64,000 nucleotides of DNA from the NCBI GenBank assembly GCA_934462925.1, contig CAKSIT010000011.1, positions 1-64,000 of the forward strand, given 5' to 3'. How positions within the stretch are numbered: position 1 is the first letter of the stretch; every line of letters starts with the position of its first letter. Of the stretch, positions 42,855 to 50,320 are shown piece by piece. The position numbers and the translations under genes are program-made. The notes under the pieces are model-generated. The model was not told where the DNA came from and ran no database searches. It saw only the letters and a program-made list of their open reading frames with translations. The DNA is from an uncultured Oscillospiraceae bacterium. GTDB lineage: Bacteria; Bacillota; Clostridia; Oscillospirales; Ruminococcaceae.

Positions 42855-44096
42855 ATGAGAGGATTTGAGCAAAGCGGCACATTCTATTCGGCGGTGAAAA
42901 ACGAGAACAAAAAGCTCGGCGCGCTTATAGGCGGCTTTTTCGGCGGGAGCATAATTTTATGCACGATAGCGCTGCAGCCGCTCGGCTTCACCGGCAGGAC
43001 GACGGTTTTTAAGGCGGTAATGCTGGCGTTTGTAATCGCCGCGGTAGGCTGCTTTGTTTTCAGAAGAATGAACGCCGTTCTGCGCGGAAACGCCGCGCAT
43101 TATTCCTGCGACGACGTTAAGTTCTGCGTGAGCGCCGACGGCGTTACAACAACGCTCTACTACGCCGCAATCGTGGACATAACCTTTGCGGAAAGGACGT
43201 TCATGAGGCTTAAGCGCGGCTACGACGTTACGGTGTTTACGGACGAGCGCAGCTACCGCTTTACTATAGTGTTCAACGGCTTTAACAACCTGCCCGCCCC
43301 AAAGGACACCCCATTCGAGCCGATTATCCGCCGAGTAAACGGGTTGGGCGCAAACAGCGCAAGCTCCCTGCCATCTCCCGAAGCCCCGCGCCCCGCGCCC
43401 GACATGAGCGCGCTGAAAGCCCCCGCGCCGCATAGCGCGCCCGCGCTCTCAACCGACGAAATGCCGGCCGTAGGCGGCGCTTCGCTTGAGAGCGTGCTTA
43501 GCAGGCTGAACGACGAGCTCAATCCCCCCGAAAAAGCCCCCGCTCCTCCCCCGCCCATACCCGCGCCCCTGCGCGAGCGCATTGAAGCCGAGGAAAACCC
43601 CGTGCTTACCACAGGCTCGTTTTTCTGCGAAAGTCACGCGACATGGGCGCTGCGTATCATCATTGCAGCCGCGGGCGTAATAGGCGGAATATTCGTGCTG
43701 CAAGCGCTTGGACTGATAGGCTCGTATTCTAAAATGGACTACGCCGTCGCGCTCATAGCGCTTATCATCTGGGCAGCGCTCTGGATAACGCTTTTTCGCT
43801 TTGGAAGCGCGGGCAAAAAGTATTCCTACCGCCTGCGCAAAACGGAAATGCTCATTACCGCGAAAAACACCGAGATTTGCCTTTACACCCGCGACCTTGT
43901 GCGCATTGAACACCGCCCCATGAAAGTCCTGCTAAAGCAGTACGGGTGGGAAATAACCGTAATCACGCGCTATAAGGAATATAAATTCCGCGTGCTGTTC
44001 CCGTACGGGAAAAAATTCTACGCTTACGATAAAACGGCGCTCGCCCTGCTTGAGGAATACTGCTCAGAGCCGTCCGCCGCAGAGGAGTACCCATGA
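42855..44096 (+). CDS. Duplicated two-helix/YcxB-like membrane protein
   Basis: A 413-aa membrane protein built from two similar halves. Each has two transmembrane helices followed by a small cytosolic beta domain of the YcxB/PH-like kind: helices about 22-70 then VKFCVSADGVTTTLYYAAIV, and helices about 260-310 then YRLRKTEMLITAKNTEICLY. A Pro/Ala-rich linker of about 80 residues (165-245) joins them. YcxB-like domains occur in uncharacterised membrane proteins of Firmicutes. It overlaps hemZ by 4 bases, but a functional link is unclear. Confidence 0.65.
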   Translation: MRGFEQSGTFYSAVKNENKKLGALIGGFFGGSIILCTIALQPLGFTGRTTVFKAVMLAFVIAAVGCFVFRRMNAVLRGNAAHYSCDDVKFCVSADGVTTTLYYAAIVDITFAERTFMRLKRGYDVTVFTDERSYRFTIVFNGFNNLPAPKDTPFEPIIRRVNGLGANSASSLPSPEAPRPAPDMSALKAPAPHSAPALSTDEMPAVGGASLESVLSRLNDELNPPEKAPAPPPPIPAPLRERIEAEENPVLTTGSFFCESHATWALRIIIAAAGVIGGIFVLQALGLIGSYSKMDYAVALIALIIWAALWITLFRFGSAGKKYSYRLRKTEMLITAKNTEICLYTRDLVRIEHRPMKVLLKQYGWEITVITRYKEYKFRVLFPYGKKFYAYDKTALALLEEYCSEPSAAEEYP

Positions 44097-45508
44097 CCCT
44101 TATTTTTGACAGCCACCCGTTTCAGTACGAGATAGAGCGGCTTTTCCGCAGCTTCTTCCCGCCGATAAAAATAGCGCTCTCGCGCGAGCCGAACGACGCG
44201 CAGGGTGAATACTGCCTTACCTCGCGCCGCGCGGACGGCGGGAAGCTTCTGCTTAGCGTGCGGCTGTGCGCGGGCGGACGGGACATCTCCCGCAGCGAAA
44301 CCGTCCCCGCCGATACCCCCGAAAAGGAGCAGGAGCGCGCGCTTTCCGTGCTGCTTTACGAGGCGCTGCGCTCTCTTACGGGCATTGCGCCGCCGTGGGG
44401 CATTCTCACGGGGGTAAGACCCGTCAAGGTGCTGGCTTCTGTAAGCGACGAATACGCCGTGGAAAAGCTGCTTGTGTCCCCCGAAAAGCTGGCGCTCGCC
44501 CGCAGGATAAGCGCGGTGCAAAAGCCCCTTGCAGAGGGCGCAAAGCCGCGCACGTTCAGCCTTTACGTGTCGATACCGTTCTGCCCGTCGCGGTGCAGCT
44601 ATTGCAGCTTCATCTCGCACTCAGCAGACCGCGCGCAGGGGCTTATAGACGAGTACCTCGGGCTGCTTGCGCGGGAGCTTTCCGCAACGGCGGACGCCGC
44701 GCGTCAGGCGGGGCTGCTGCTTGATACGGTGTACTTCGGCGGCGGCACGCCCACCGTGCTTTCCGCGCAGCAGCTGGAGCGGCTGTTCGCGGCGCTCGAA
44801 TGCTTCGACATGGCGCGCGTGCGCGAATTTACTGTTGAAGCGGGCCGCCCCGACACCATAACGCGCGAAAAGCTGCTTGCAATAAAACGCGCGGGCGCGC
44901 GCCGCATTTCGGTAAACCCGCAGACGATGAACGACAGCGTGCTTGCGGCTATCGGCAGGCGGCACACCGCCGACCGAACCCGCGCCGCATACGCCCTCGC
45001 GCGGGAGGTGGGCTTCGAGTGCATAAACGCCGACCTTATAGCGGGGCTGCCGACGGACACGCCCGAGAGCTTCCGCGCAAGCCTTGACGAGGTTGTTGCA
45101 ATGCGCCCCGAGAATATCACCGTGCATACGCTGTCGCTGAAGCGCGCGGCGGCGCTTTTCCGCGCGGAGGACGCGCAGGGCGGCGGCGCTTCGCAGATGG
45201 TGGACTACGCGCACGCGGCGCTTTCGGCTGCGGGGTACTCGCCCTACTACCTTTACAGGCAGAAGAACACCGCGGACAACCGCGAAAATACGGGCTACGC
45301 GCTTCGCGGCACGGAAAGCATTTATAATATGTATATCATGGAGGAGCTGCAAACCATTCTCGCGGCGGGCGCGGGCGGCTCTACAAAGCTTGTTGACGGC
45401 GGCAGGATAAAACGCATTGCTAACTTTAAGTACCCTTACGAATATATTGACAGATTCAACAAAGTTATCAACAGCAAGGAAGATATAATAGGCTTTTTTG
45501 ACGAATAA
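44093..45508 (+). CDS. hemZ: Coproporphyrinogen III oxidase-like radical SAM protein HemZ
   Basis: A 471-aa oxygen-independent coproporphyrinogen dehydrogenase-family enzyme. The radical SAM cluster motif CPSRCSYCSF is at about residue 164-173, preceded by the HemZ-specific N-terminal domain of about 150 residues. Other markers are VYFGGGTPTVLS, the SAM-binding SVNPQTMNDSVL and NADLIAGLPTDTPESF. The C-terminal LYRQKNTADNRENTGYA is characteristic of HemZ rather than HemN/HemW. In an anaerobe without a visible heme pathway its real substrate is uncertain. It overlaps the preceding membrane gene by 4 bases. Confidence 0.92.
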   Translation: MTLIFDSHPFQYEIERLFRSFFPPIKIALSREPNDAQGEYCLTSRRADGGKLLLSVRLCAGGRDISRSETVPADTPEKEQERALSVLLYEALRSLTGIAPPWGILTGVRPVKVLASVSDEYAVEKLLVSPEKLALARRISAVQKPLAEGAKPRTFSLYVSIPFCPSRCSYCSFISHSADRAQGLIDEYLGLLARELSATADAARQAGLLLDTVYFGGGTPTVLSAQQLERLFAALECFDMARVREFTVEAGRPDTITREKLLAIKRAGARRISVNPQTMNDSVLAAIGRRHTADRTRAAYALAREVGFECINADLIAGLPTDTPESFRASLDEVVAMRPENITVHTLSLKRAAALFRAEDAQGGGASQMVDYAHAALSAAGYSPYYLYRQKNTADNRENTGYALRGTESIYNMYIMEELQTILAAGAGGSTKLVDGGRIKRIANFKYPYEYIDRFNKVINSKEDIIGFFDE

Positions 45509-45542
45509 TTACCTTGGGGCAACATATTCACGCGTAAACGGT

Positions 45543-45571
45543 TGACAAATGTGCATTATTTCGTTATTATT
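45543..45571 (+). promoter_or_regulatory. Predicted promoter of the 89-aa membrane protein
   Basis: TTGACA followed after 17 bp by TATTAT lies about 75 bases before the start codon at 45648. Confidence 0.55.
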
Positions 45572-45647
45572 TATAGTAGCGGAATGTGGCTCCGCTGAAA
45601 GGGCGCTGCCCTGTCACACAAAAAACTTTTACACTCCGGAGGTCATT

Positions 45648-45917
45648 ATGGACGCAAAAACAACAGGTATCGTTGCATACCTCACATGGATTGGCTGGCT
45701 TATAGCTTTCTTCGCAGGCGACAAGGAGGGCGCAAAGTTCCATCTCAATCAGGCGCTTGTTCTGGCTATCGCATTTATCATTTGCGGTATCGTTCCTTTC
45801 GTCGGCTGGGTTGCTGAGATTTTCGTTATCGTATGCTGGTTCATCGGCTTTATCGGCGCGATTAACGGCGAGGAGAACGAAATCCCCCTGCTTGGCAAGA
45901 TAAAGATTATCAAGTAA
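45648..45917 (+). CDS. DUF4870-like small membrane protein
   Basis: An 89-aa protein with two to three hydrophobic helices (TGIVAYLTWIGWLIAFFAG, ALVLAIAFIICGIVPFVGW, EIFVIVCWFIGFIGAING). The KEGAKFHLNQALVL segment is typical of the DUF4870/TM2-adjacent family of small membrane proteins. The start at 45648 follows CGGAGG; upstream in-frame ATG has none. The gene is monocistronic, with promoter and terminator. Function unknown. Confidence 0.85.
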   Translation: MDAKTTGIVAYLTWIGWLIAFFAGDKEGAKFHLNQALVLAIAFIICGIVPFVGWVAEIFVIVCWFIGFIGAINGEENEIPLLGKIKIIK

Positions 45918-45928
45918 TCACACAAAGC

Positions 45929-45960
45929 AAAAGACCGCCGCGCAATGCACGGCGGTCTTT
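45929..45960. terminator. Bidirectional terminator between two small membrane-protein genes
   Basis: The 11-bp stem AAAGACCGCCG/CGGCGGTCTTT has A and T flanks suited to both strands. Confidence 0.75.
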
Positions 45961-45976
45961 GCGTGTGAACGCTGGG

Positions 45977-46066
45977 TCATATAAGCTCCAGCAGCCCGTA
46001 AACCAGTATCACGCTCAGCGAAAGCGCAATTATTACCCTGTCGAATACCTTGCATACTTCTTTCAT
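45977..46066 (-). CDS. Very small membrane protein (29 aa)
   Basis: A minus-strand frame encoding MKEVCKVFDRVIIALSLSVI followed by LVYGLLELI, with AAAGGAGA 8-9 bases upstream and a terminator downstream. The C-terminal 19 residues form a single hydrophobic helix. It is too short to assign to a family. The good ribosome site and absence of any overlapping gene support it. An ATG 6 bases further upstream is an alternative start. Confidence 0.55.
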   Translation of the reverse strand: MKEVCKVFDRVIIALSLSVILVYGLLELI

Positions 46067-46221
46067 TTTCATTTCTCCTTTACAGCGCCGTTTCCCGGCT
46101 GAGCTTATTGTAGCATATTCGCGCGGGGTTTGGCGGGATTTTTCGATACACTTTTATAATTGTGCCGCATACAGCGCAATTAAGCATACTGCGGGGCGAT
46201 TACCCCGCGCGGGAGGTTCTC

Positions 46222-46647
46222 ATGGCTTTTACAGACGAAGAAAAGAACGCGATATACGCGGTGGAGCAGGCGTGCTTTGCGGACTGCTGGACGCGCGAAA
46301 TGCTGTTCGAGGAGCTTGACAGCCCGCTGTGCGCGGTCTGCACGTTCAGCGTGGGCGGAACTGTCGCGGGCTACGCGCTCGGGCGGGTCGCCGCGGACGA
46401 GGCGGAGCTTTTCCGCATTGGCGTGCTGCCGAACGAGCGCAGGCAGGGCGTGGGAATGCGCCTGCTGAAGCAGCTTCACGCAGCGCTTGCAGAGCGCGGC
46501 GCTGCCGTGTGCTTTCTCGAGGTGAGAAGCCGAAACGCGCCCGCGCGCGCCCTCTACGAAAGGGCGGGCTATGAGCAGATAGCCGTAAGGCGCGGCTATT
46601 ACGGCGACGACGACGCCGTGATAATGAAAATTGCCCTCTCCCCCTAA
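46222..46647 (+). CDS. rimI: Ribosomal-protein alanine acetyltransferase RimI
   Basis: A 141-aa GNAT-fold N-acetyltransferase. The acetyl-CoA site is RIGVLPNERRQGVGMRLLKQ (motif A), followed by FLEVRSRNAPARALYERAGY, the RimI hallmark. RimI acetylates the N-terminal Ala of S18. The start at 46222 (MAFTDEEKNAIY) follows GGGAGG; the longer in-frame ATG at 46162 has no site. It is not next to tsaB/tsaE/tsaD here, unlike in many Firmicutes. Confidence 0.88.
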   Translation: MAFTDEEKNAIYAVEQACFADCWTREMLFEELDSPLCAVCTFSVGGTVAGYALGRVAADEAELFRIGVLPNERRQGVGMRLLKQLHAALAERGAAVCFLEVRSRNAPARALYERAGYEQIAVRRGYYGDDDAVIMKIALSP

Positions 46648-46694
46648 CAAAGCCCCGAATGCTATTGACACGGGGCTTTGTTTTGTGGTAAAAT
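46647..46694 (+). promoter_or_regulatory. Overlapping rimI terminator and vwa promoter
   Basis: The stem ACAAAGCCCCG/CGGGGCTTTGT (46647-46681) with a TTTT tail terminates rimI. The loop contains TTGACA (46665-46670), which pairs with TAAAAT (46689-46694) at 18-bp spacing as the promoter of the VWA gene. Confidence 0.6.
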
Positions 46695-46731
46695 GTAAGA
46701 AGCGATATCATAGCACAGGAGGGAAAAAACA

Positions 46732-47469
46732 ATGTCAGATATACCCGTAAATCCTTTTGACGACGCCGAGGAAATTGCCAAGAAATCAATGGTGCTGTTT
46801 TTCCTCATAGACTGCTCGGGCAGCATGGGCGGCAGCAAAATAGGCACGGTAAACGCCGTTATGGAGGAGCTTATCCCCGAAATACGCGGCATAGGCGGCG
46901 CTGACGCGGACATTAAGCTTGCGGTGCTTAAGTTCTCGGGCGGCAGCGAGTGGATGTACAGCGAGCCTGTCTCGGTGGACGAGTTTGAGTGGAAGCCAAT
47001 CGACGCGGAGAACGTAACCGACCTCGGCAGCGCGTTCACGGAGCTTGCCGCAAAGCTCTCGCGCAGCGAATTTATGAAGTCGCCGTCGCTCTCCTTTGCG
47101 CCCGTAATGATACTGATGTCCGACGGATACCCCACGGACAACTTTGAAAAGGGTCTGGCGGAGCTTTCCAAGAACCGCTGGTACGCCGCGGGAATAAAGG
47201 CCGCCGTAGCCATCGGCGAGGACGCGGATTTCGATATACTCGCGCGCTTTACGGGCAGCCCCGACAGCGTTGTTACCGCAAACAACGGCGAGGCGCTTGC
47301 AAAGCTCATAAAGTTCGTTGCGGTAACGTCTTCGCAGATAGGCAGCCGCTCTATGCGACTTGCGGAGTCCGAGGAGGATATGCGCACAAAGCAGCAGTCC
47401 GCCGCGGAGCAGATACGCGAGTTTGCGGAAAGCGACGAGATAAACGCTGATATCGAGGCGGGCTGGTAA
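46732..47469 (+). CDS. VWA-domain protein, TerY-like
   Basis: A 245-aa cytosolic von Willebrand factor A protein. The metal-ion-dependent adhesion site is intact: DCSGSMGG (DxSxS) at about residue 27, the Thr/Ser in LGSAFTEL, and SDGYPTDN. The sequence FFLIDCSGSMGGSKIGTVNA is close to the TerY proteins of tellurium-resistance and phage-defence-associated operons. The C-terminal 30 residues are a charged helix. It overlaps the PP2C gene by one base and starts the vwa-pp2c-sseB operon. In canonical TerY-P triads a protein kinase is the third partner, and none is found here. Confidence 0.88.
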   Translation: MSDIPVNPFDDAEEIAKKSMVLFFLIDCSGSMGGSKIGTVNAVMEELIPEIRGIGGADADIKLAVLKFSGGSEWMYSEPVSVDEFEWKPIDAENVTDLGSAFTELAAKLSRSEFMKSPSLSFAPVMILMSDGYPTDNFEKGLAELSKNRWYAAGIKAAVAIGEDADFDILARFTGSPDSVVTANNGEALAKLIKFVAVTSSQIGSRSMRLAESEEDMRTKQQSAAEQIREFAESDEINADIEAGW

Positions 47470-48329
47470 TGCCGTTTAAGGGCTACGCAGTTTCGGTAAG
47501 GGGCGCTTCTCACGAGGACGCGGGCGAACCCTGTCAGGACAGCGCGCGCGTTTACACAGGCGATGGGCTTGCAATAGCCGCCGTGTCGGACGGTCACGGC
47601 AGCGCAAAGCACTTTCGCAGCGCGGCGGGCAGCGAGATGGCAACGCGAGTGGCAATACGCTCGCTGTGCGACTTCTGCGAGAAAAACGGCGGGCTTGACG
47701 GGCTTTTCGACCCAAGCGGCGCAGGCGTGCGCTTATGCGGCACTACCGCCGAAAGCGCCGACGCCGGTTCGCCCGAAAACGCAGCGCGCCGCATTGCGGC
47801 AAACATAATCTGCGGGTGGAACAGCGAGATAGCCGCGCACATGGCGTTCGCCCCGCTGAACGATACGGAGCAGAAAATAGCGCAGGGCTTCGGCGGTATC
47901 CCCGCGGAGGTTATGTACGGCGCTACGCTTATCGCCGCAGCGGTTACGGAGCGCGGCGTTTTCGGGCTTCAGATAGGCGACGGGTGCTTTAATTCAAGCG
48001 AGGGCGGCGTTATGGGCTGCCCTATGCCCGACGACGCAAAGCTCATGGGCAACCTCACCACCTCGCTTTGCGACAGCGACGCTATCGGCAGCTTCCGCTG
48101 GTTTTACCGCAGCGGCGCGCCCGAGGGCGTTATGCTTTCAAGCGACGGGCTTATAGGCTCGTTCAGAAACGAGAGCGACTTTTTAAGCTTCGGCGGGCGC
48201 GTTCTCGGCGCTATATCCGACGGCACGGCGGCAAGCCTTGCAGAGCATCTTCGCAGGCGCTCCCGCAGCGGCAGCCGCGACGACATCTCAATCGCGGCGC
48301 TGGTCGCGTACGACAACCGAAAGGAATAA
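47469..48329 (+). CDS. PP2C-family protein phosphatase
   Basis: A 286-aa Mn/Mg-dependent Ser/Thr phosphatase. Metal-binding motifs are complete: AVSDGHGSAKHF (motif 2), LQIGDGCFN (motif 6 region), LSSDGLIGSFR (motif 8) and SRDDISIAALVA (motif 11). The first block GASHEDAGEPCQDS replaces the usual RxxNED, as in the PP2C of TerY-P modules. It is translationally coupled to the VWA gene and 5 bases from the SseB-like gene. Substrates are unknown; its usual opposing kinase is not encoded in this window. Confidence 0.88.
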   Translation: MPFKGYAVSVRGASHEDAGEPCQDSARVYTGDGLAIAAVSDGHGSAKHFRSAAGSEMATRVAIRSLCDFCEKNGGLDGLFDPSGAGVRLCGTTAESADAGSPENAARRIAANIICGWNSEIAAHMAFAPLNDTEQKIAQGFGGIPAEVMYGATLIAAAVTERGVFGLQIGDGCFNSSEGGVMGCPMPDDAKLMGNLTTSLCDSDAIGSFRWFYRSGAPEGVMLSSDGLIGSFRNESDFLSFGGRVLGAISDGTAASLAEHLRRRSRSGSRDDISIAALVAYDNRKE

Positions 48330-48334
48330 ACAAA

Positions 48335-49138
48335 ATGCACATTAAGAATACAGACGACCTCAGCATGACTAACAGCAAACTCATTGAGCTTATCGCAAGC
48401 GTAAAGAGCGCCTCCAAGGAGGAGTTCATGCCGATAATGAACGACATAGCGCAGGAAATCGCAATGAACGCCCGCTTCGTTTCCCCCGTGCGCTTTTCAA
48501 AAGAGCCTATTCTCAACGAGAACGGCACGGCGCAGCTCCCCGAGGGTACGACCATATCCTTCGCGCAGCTTGAAAACGATAAGGGGCAGAAGTTCTACCC
48601 CGTGTTTACAAGCGCAGACGAGCTAATGAAGTGGGAGCAGATGAAGGCGCAGCAGCCGCAGACGCTCACGCTCGGCTTCGACGACTACGCCTCCATGATA
48701 CTCGACAGGAACGGCGGCGAGGGCTTCGTTATAAACCCGTTCAGCGACAACCTTATGATAGCGCACGAGGCCGTTGAGCGCTGGAGGAAGAAGAAGCAGC
48801 TGCAGACAAAGGGTCACATTGAGCAGCGGCTATCCCCCGACACAAAGCTCGACATAACCGAACCCAAAGAGCTGCCCATGCCCCTTGTAAACGCCGTTAC
48901 CGAGGCCGCTAAAAAGGACGCCGCAGTAAAGGCGCTCTGGCTTTTGCACATGGAGCATGACGGCAGCAAGTCGCACCTGCTGGTGGTGGACTTCGACGGC
49001 GAGCGCGACAAGGTGTACACCGCCCTCGGCAGCGCCGCAAAGCCGTTTATAGGCGGCATGGACCTTAGCATTATAAGCGCTGCGGACAGCCTCGGCAGGG
49101 ACGTTACAAAGAACCGCGCGCCGATATACAAAGCGTAA
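48335..49138 (+). CDS. SseB-like protein
   Basis: A 267-aa protein with two related halves of the SseB (enhanced serine sensitivity) family: LPEGTTISFAQLENDKGQKF then YPVFTSADELMKWE in the first half, and KKDAAVKALWLLHM followed by SHLLVVDFDG in the second. SseB domains also occur in proteins tied to type III or VI secretion and to VWA/PP2C operons. The start at 48335 (MHIKNTDDLSM) comes 5 bases after the PP2C stop; the frame extends further upstream only inside the PP2C gene. The specific role is unknown. Confidence 0.82.
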   Translation: MHIKNTDDLSMTNSKLIELIASVKSASKEEFMPIMNDIAQEIAMNARFVSPVRFSKEPILNENGTAQLPEGTTISFAQLENDKGQKFYPVFTSADELMKWEQMKAQQPQTLTLGFDDYASMILDRNGGEGFVINPFSDNLMIAHEAVERWRKKKQLQTKGHIEQRLSPDTKLDITEPKELPMPLVNAVTEAAKKDAAVKALWLLHMEHDGSKSHLLVVDFDGERDKVYTALGSAAKPFIGGMDLSIISAADSLGRDVTKNRAPIYKA

Positions 49139-49239
49139 CGAATACCCGTGTAACGGGCAGCAGCAGTTTTCAAGGCAATTTTAATAATCCGCGGGGCATT
49201 TTTTCGGATTTTTTCTATTGTTGATACAAAGACAAAATA

Positions 49240-49268
49240 TTGACAAGCGTCCGAAAATGATATATAAT
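49240..49268 (+). promoter_or_regulatory. Predicted promoter of the receiver-domain gene
   Basis: A near-consensus promoter: TTGACA (49240-49245), 17-bp spacer, TATAAT (49263-49268). Confidence 0.75.
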
Positions 49269-49331
49269 ATTTATCATAGAATGCTGTGAGTATAGCTCAC
49301 TTTATAAGGAAAATTGGGGAGGAAAGCACAT

Positions 49332-49778
49332 ATGCAGGAAAGAAATACCTTGCTTATTGTCGATGACTTTGAGTTCAACCGCCTTATGCTCGGCGACACG
49401 TTCAGCGAGTATGCCGTGGTAGAGGCTGAAAACGGCGAGCGCGCCATTGCCGAATACGAGCAGCACAAGGGCGAAATATGCGCTGTTCTTCTCGACATAA
49501 TGATGCCTGTAATGGACGGCTTCGGCGTGCTGGAATACTTTGTAAAGAACAACTACATAGACGACATTCCCGTGTTTATTATAAGCGCGGACACGTCGGA
49601 CAAGTCGCTTTCGCGCGCGTACGACCTCGGCGCTGCGGACGTTATCGCAAAGCCGTTTAACATACGCTTTGTACGCCGCCGCATAAACAACATTATCGAG
49701 CTTTACAACCAGCGCCGCGAGCTGCGCTCGGTAGTGGACGCGCAGAGCAAGATACTCAGCCTTGACAGCAAAAAGTAA
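49332..49778 (+). CDS. Stand-alone response-regulator receiver protein
   Basis: A 148-aa CheY-like protein. The acidic pocket Asp11-Asp12 (LLIVDDFEF), the phosphorylation site Asp55 (VLLDIMMPVMDG), the Ser in IISAD and the Lys in IAKPF are all present, so it should be phosphorylatable. The C-terminal 25 residues form a charged helix (YNQRRELRSVVDAQSKI), but there is no DNA-binding or enzymatic output domain and no adjacent histidine kinase. The ATG at 49332 is behind GGGGAGG; a TTG at 49314 is an alternative. Similar receiver-helix proteins often precede HD-GYP or GGDEF partners, and none follows here. Confidence 0.88.
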   Translation: MQERNTLLIVDDFEFNRLMLGDTFSEYAVVEAENGERAIAEYEQHKGEICAVLLDIMMPVMDGFGVLEYFVKNNYIDDIPVFIISADTSDKSLSRAYDLGAADVIAKPFNIRFVRRRINNIIELYNQRRELRSVVDAQSKILSLDSKK

Positions 49779-49911
49779 GCGGGCGGGCTTTAAGTCAAGC
49801 ATTAGGCTACAAACGGGCAGGATTTTTACGGTGCATTTTGGGCAAATCCCCAAAATGCGCCTTTATTTTTGCAAGAATGCGAAAATGCTCTTGCAAAAAA
49901 AATATGGCTAT

Positions 49912-50250
49912 GTTATAATAAACGCAGAGCGTTTATTATAAATTAAAATGCCTTGCGCATACGTTCCCCGTTGGGGAACTCCGCGCATATCGGCAAATTA
50001 TATCATATCCATGCGGATATGATATAATAAACGCAGAGCGTTTATTATAAATTAAAATGCCTTGCGCATACGTTCCCCGTTGGGGAACTCCGCGCATATC
50101 GGCAAATTATATCATATCCATGCGGATATGATATAATAAACGCAGAGCGTTTATTATAAATTAAAATGCCTTGCGCATACGTTCCCCGTTGGGGAACTCC
50201 GCGCATATCGGCAAATTATATCATACCCTTGCGGCTATGATATAATGAAA
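49912..50250. repeat. Three 109-bp tandem repeats made of nested palindromes
   Basis: Units begin at about 49921, 50030 and 50139 with an exact 109-bp period; the first two are practically identical and the third diverges only at its end. Each unit holds TATAATAAACGC-AGA-GCGTTTATTATA, then GTTCCCC-GTT-GGGGAAC, then a 14-bp perfect stem ATTATATCATATCC/GGATATGATATAAT (49997-50028 in unit 1). There are TATAAT hexamers in every unit. No coding potential and no spacer sequences of CRISPR type. It fills the gap between the receiver gene and the aminotransferase gene. Confidence 0.9.
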
Positions 50251-50320
50251 CTATGGAAAGGTGCTGCGCCTGCCGCAGCGGGGTGATTCGCCCTAACATA
50301 TATTAAAAAGGGGTATGGAT

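Noticed and set aside
49912..50250. CRISPR array
   Set aside because: The 109-bp units are contiguous, with no variable spacers, and no cas genes are in the window.
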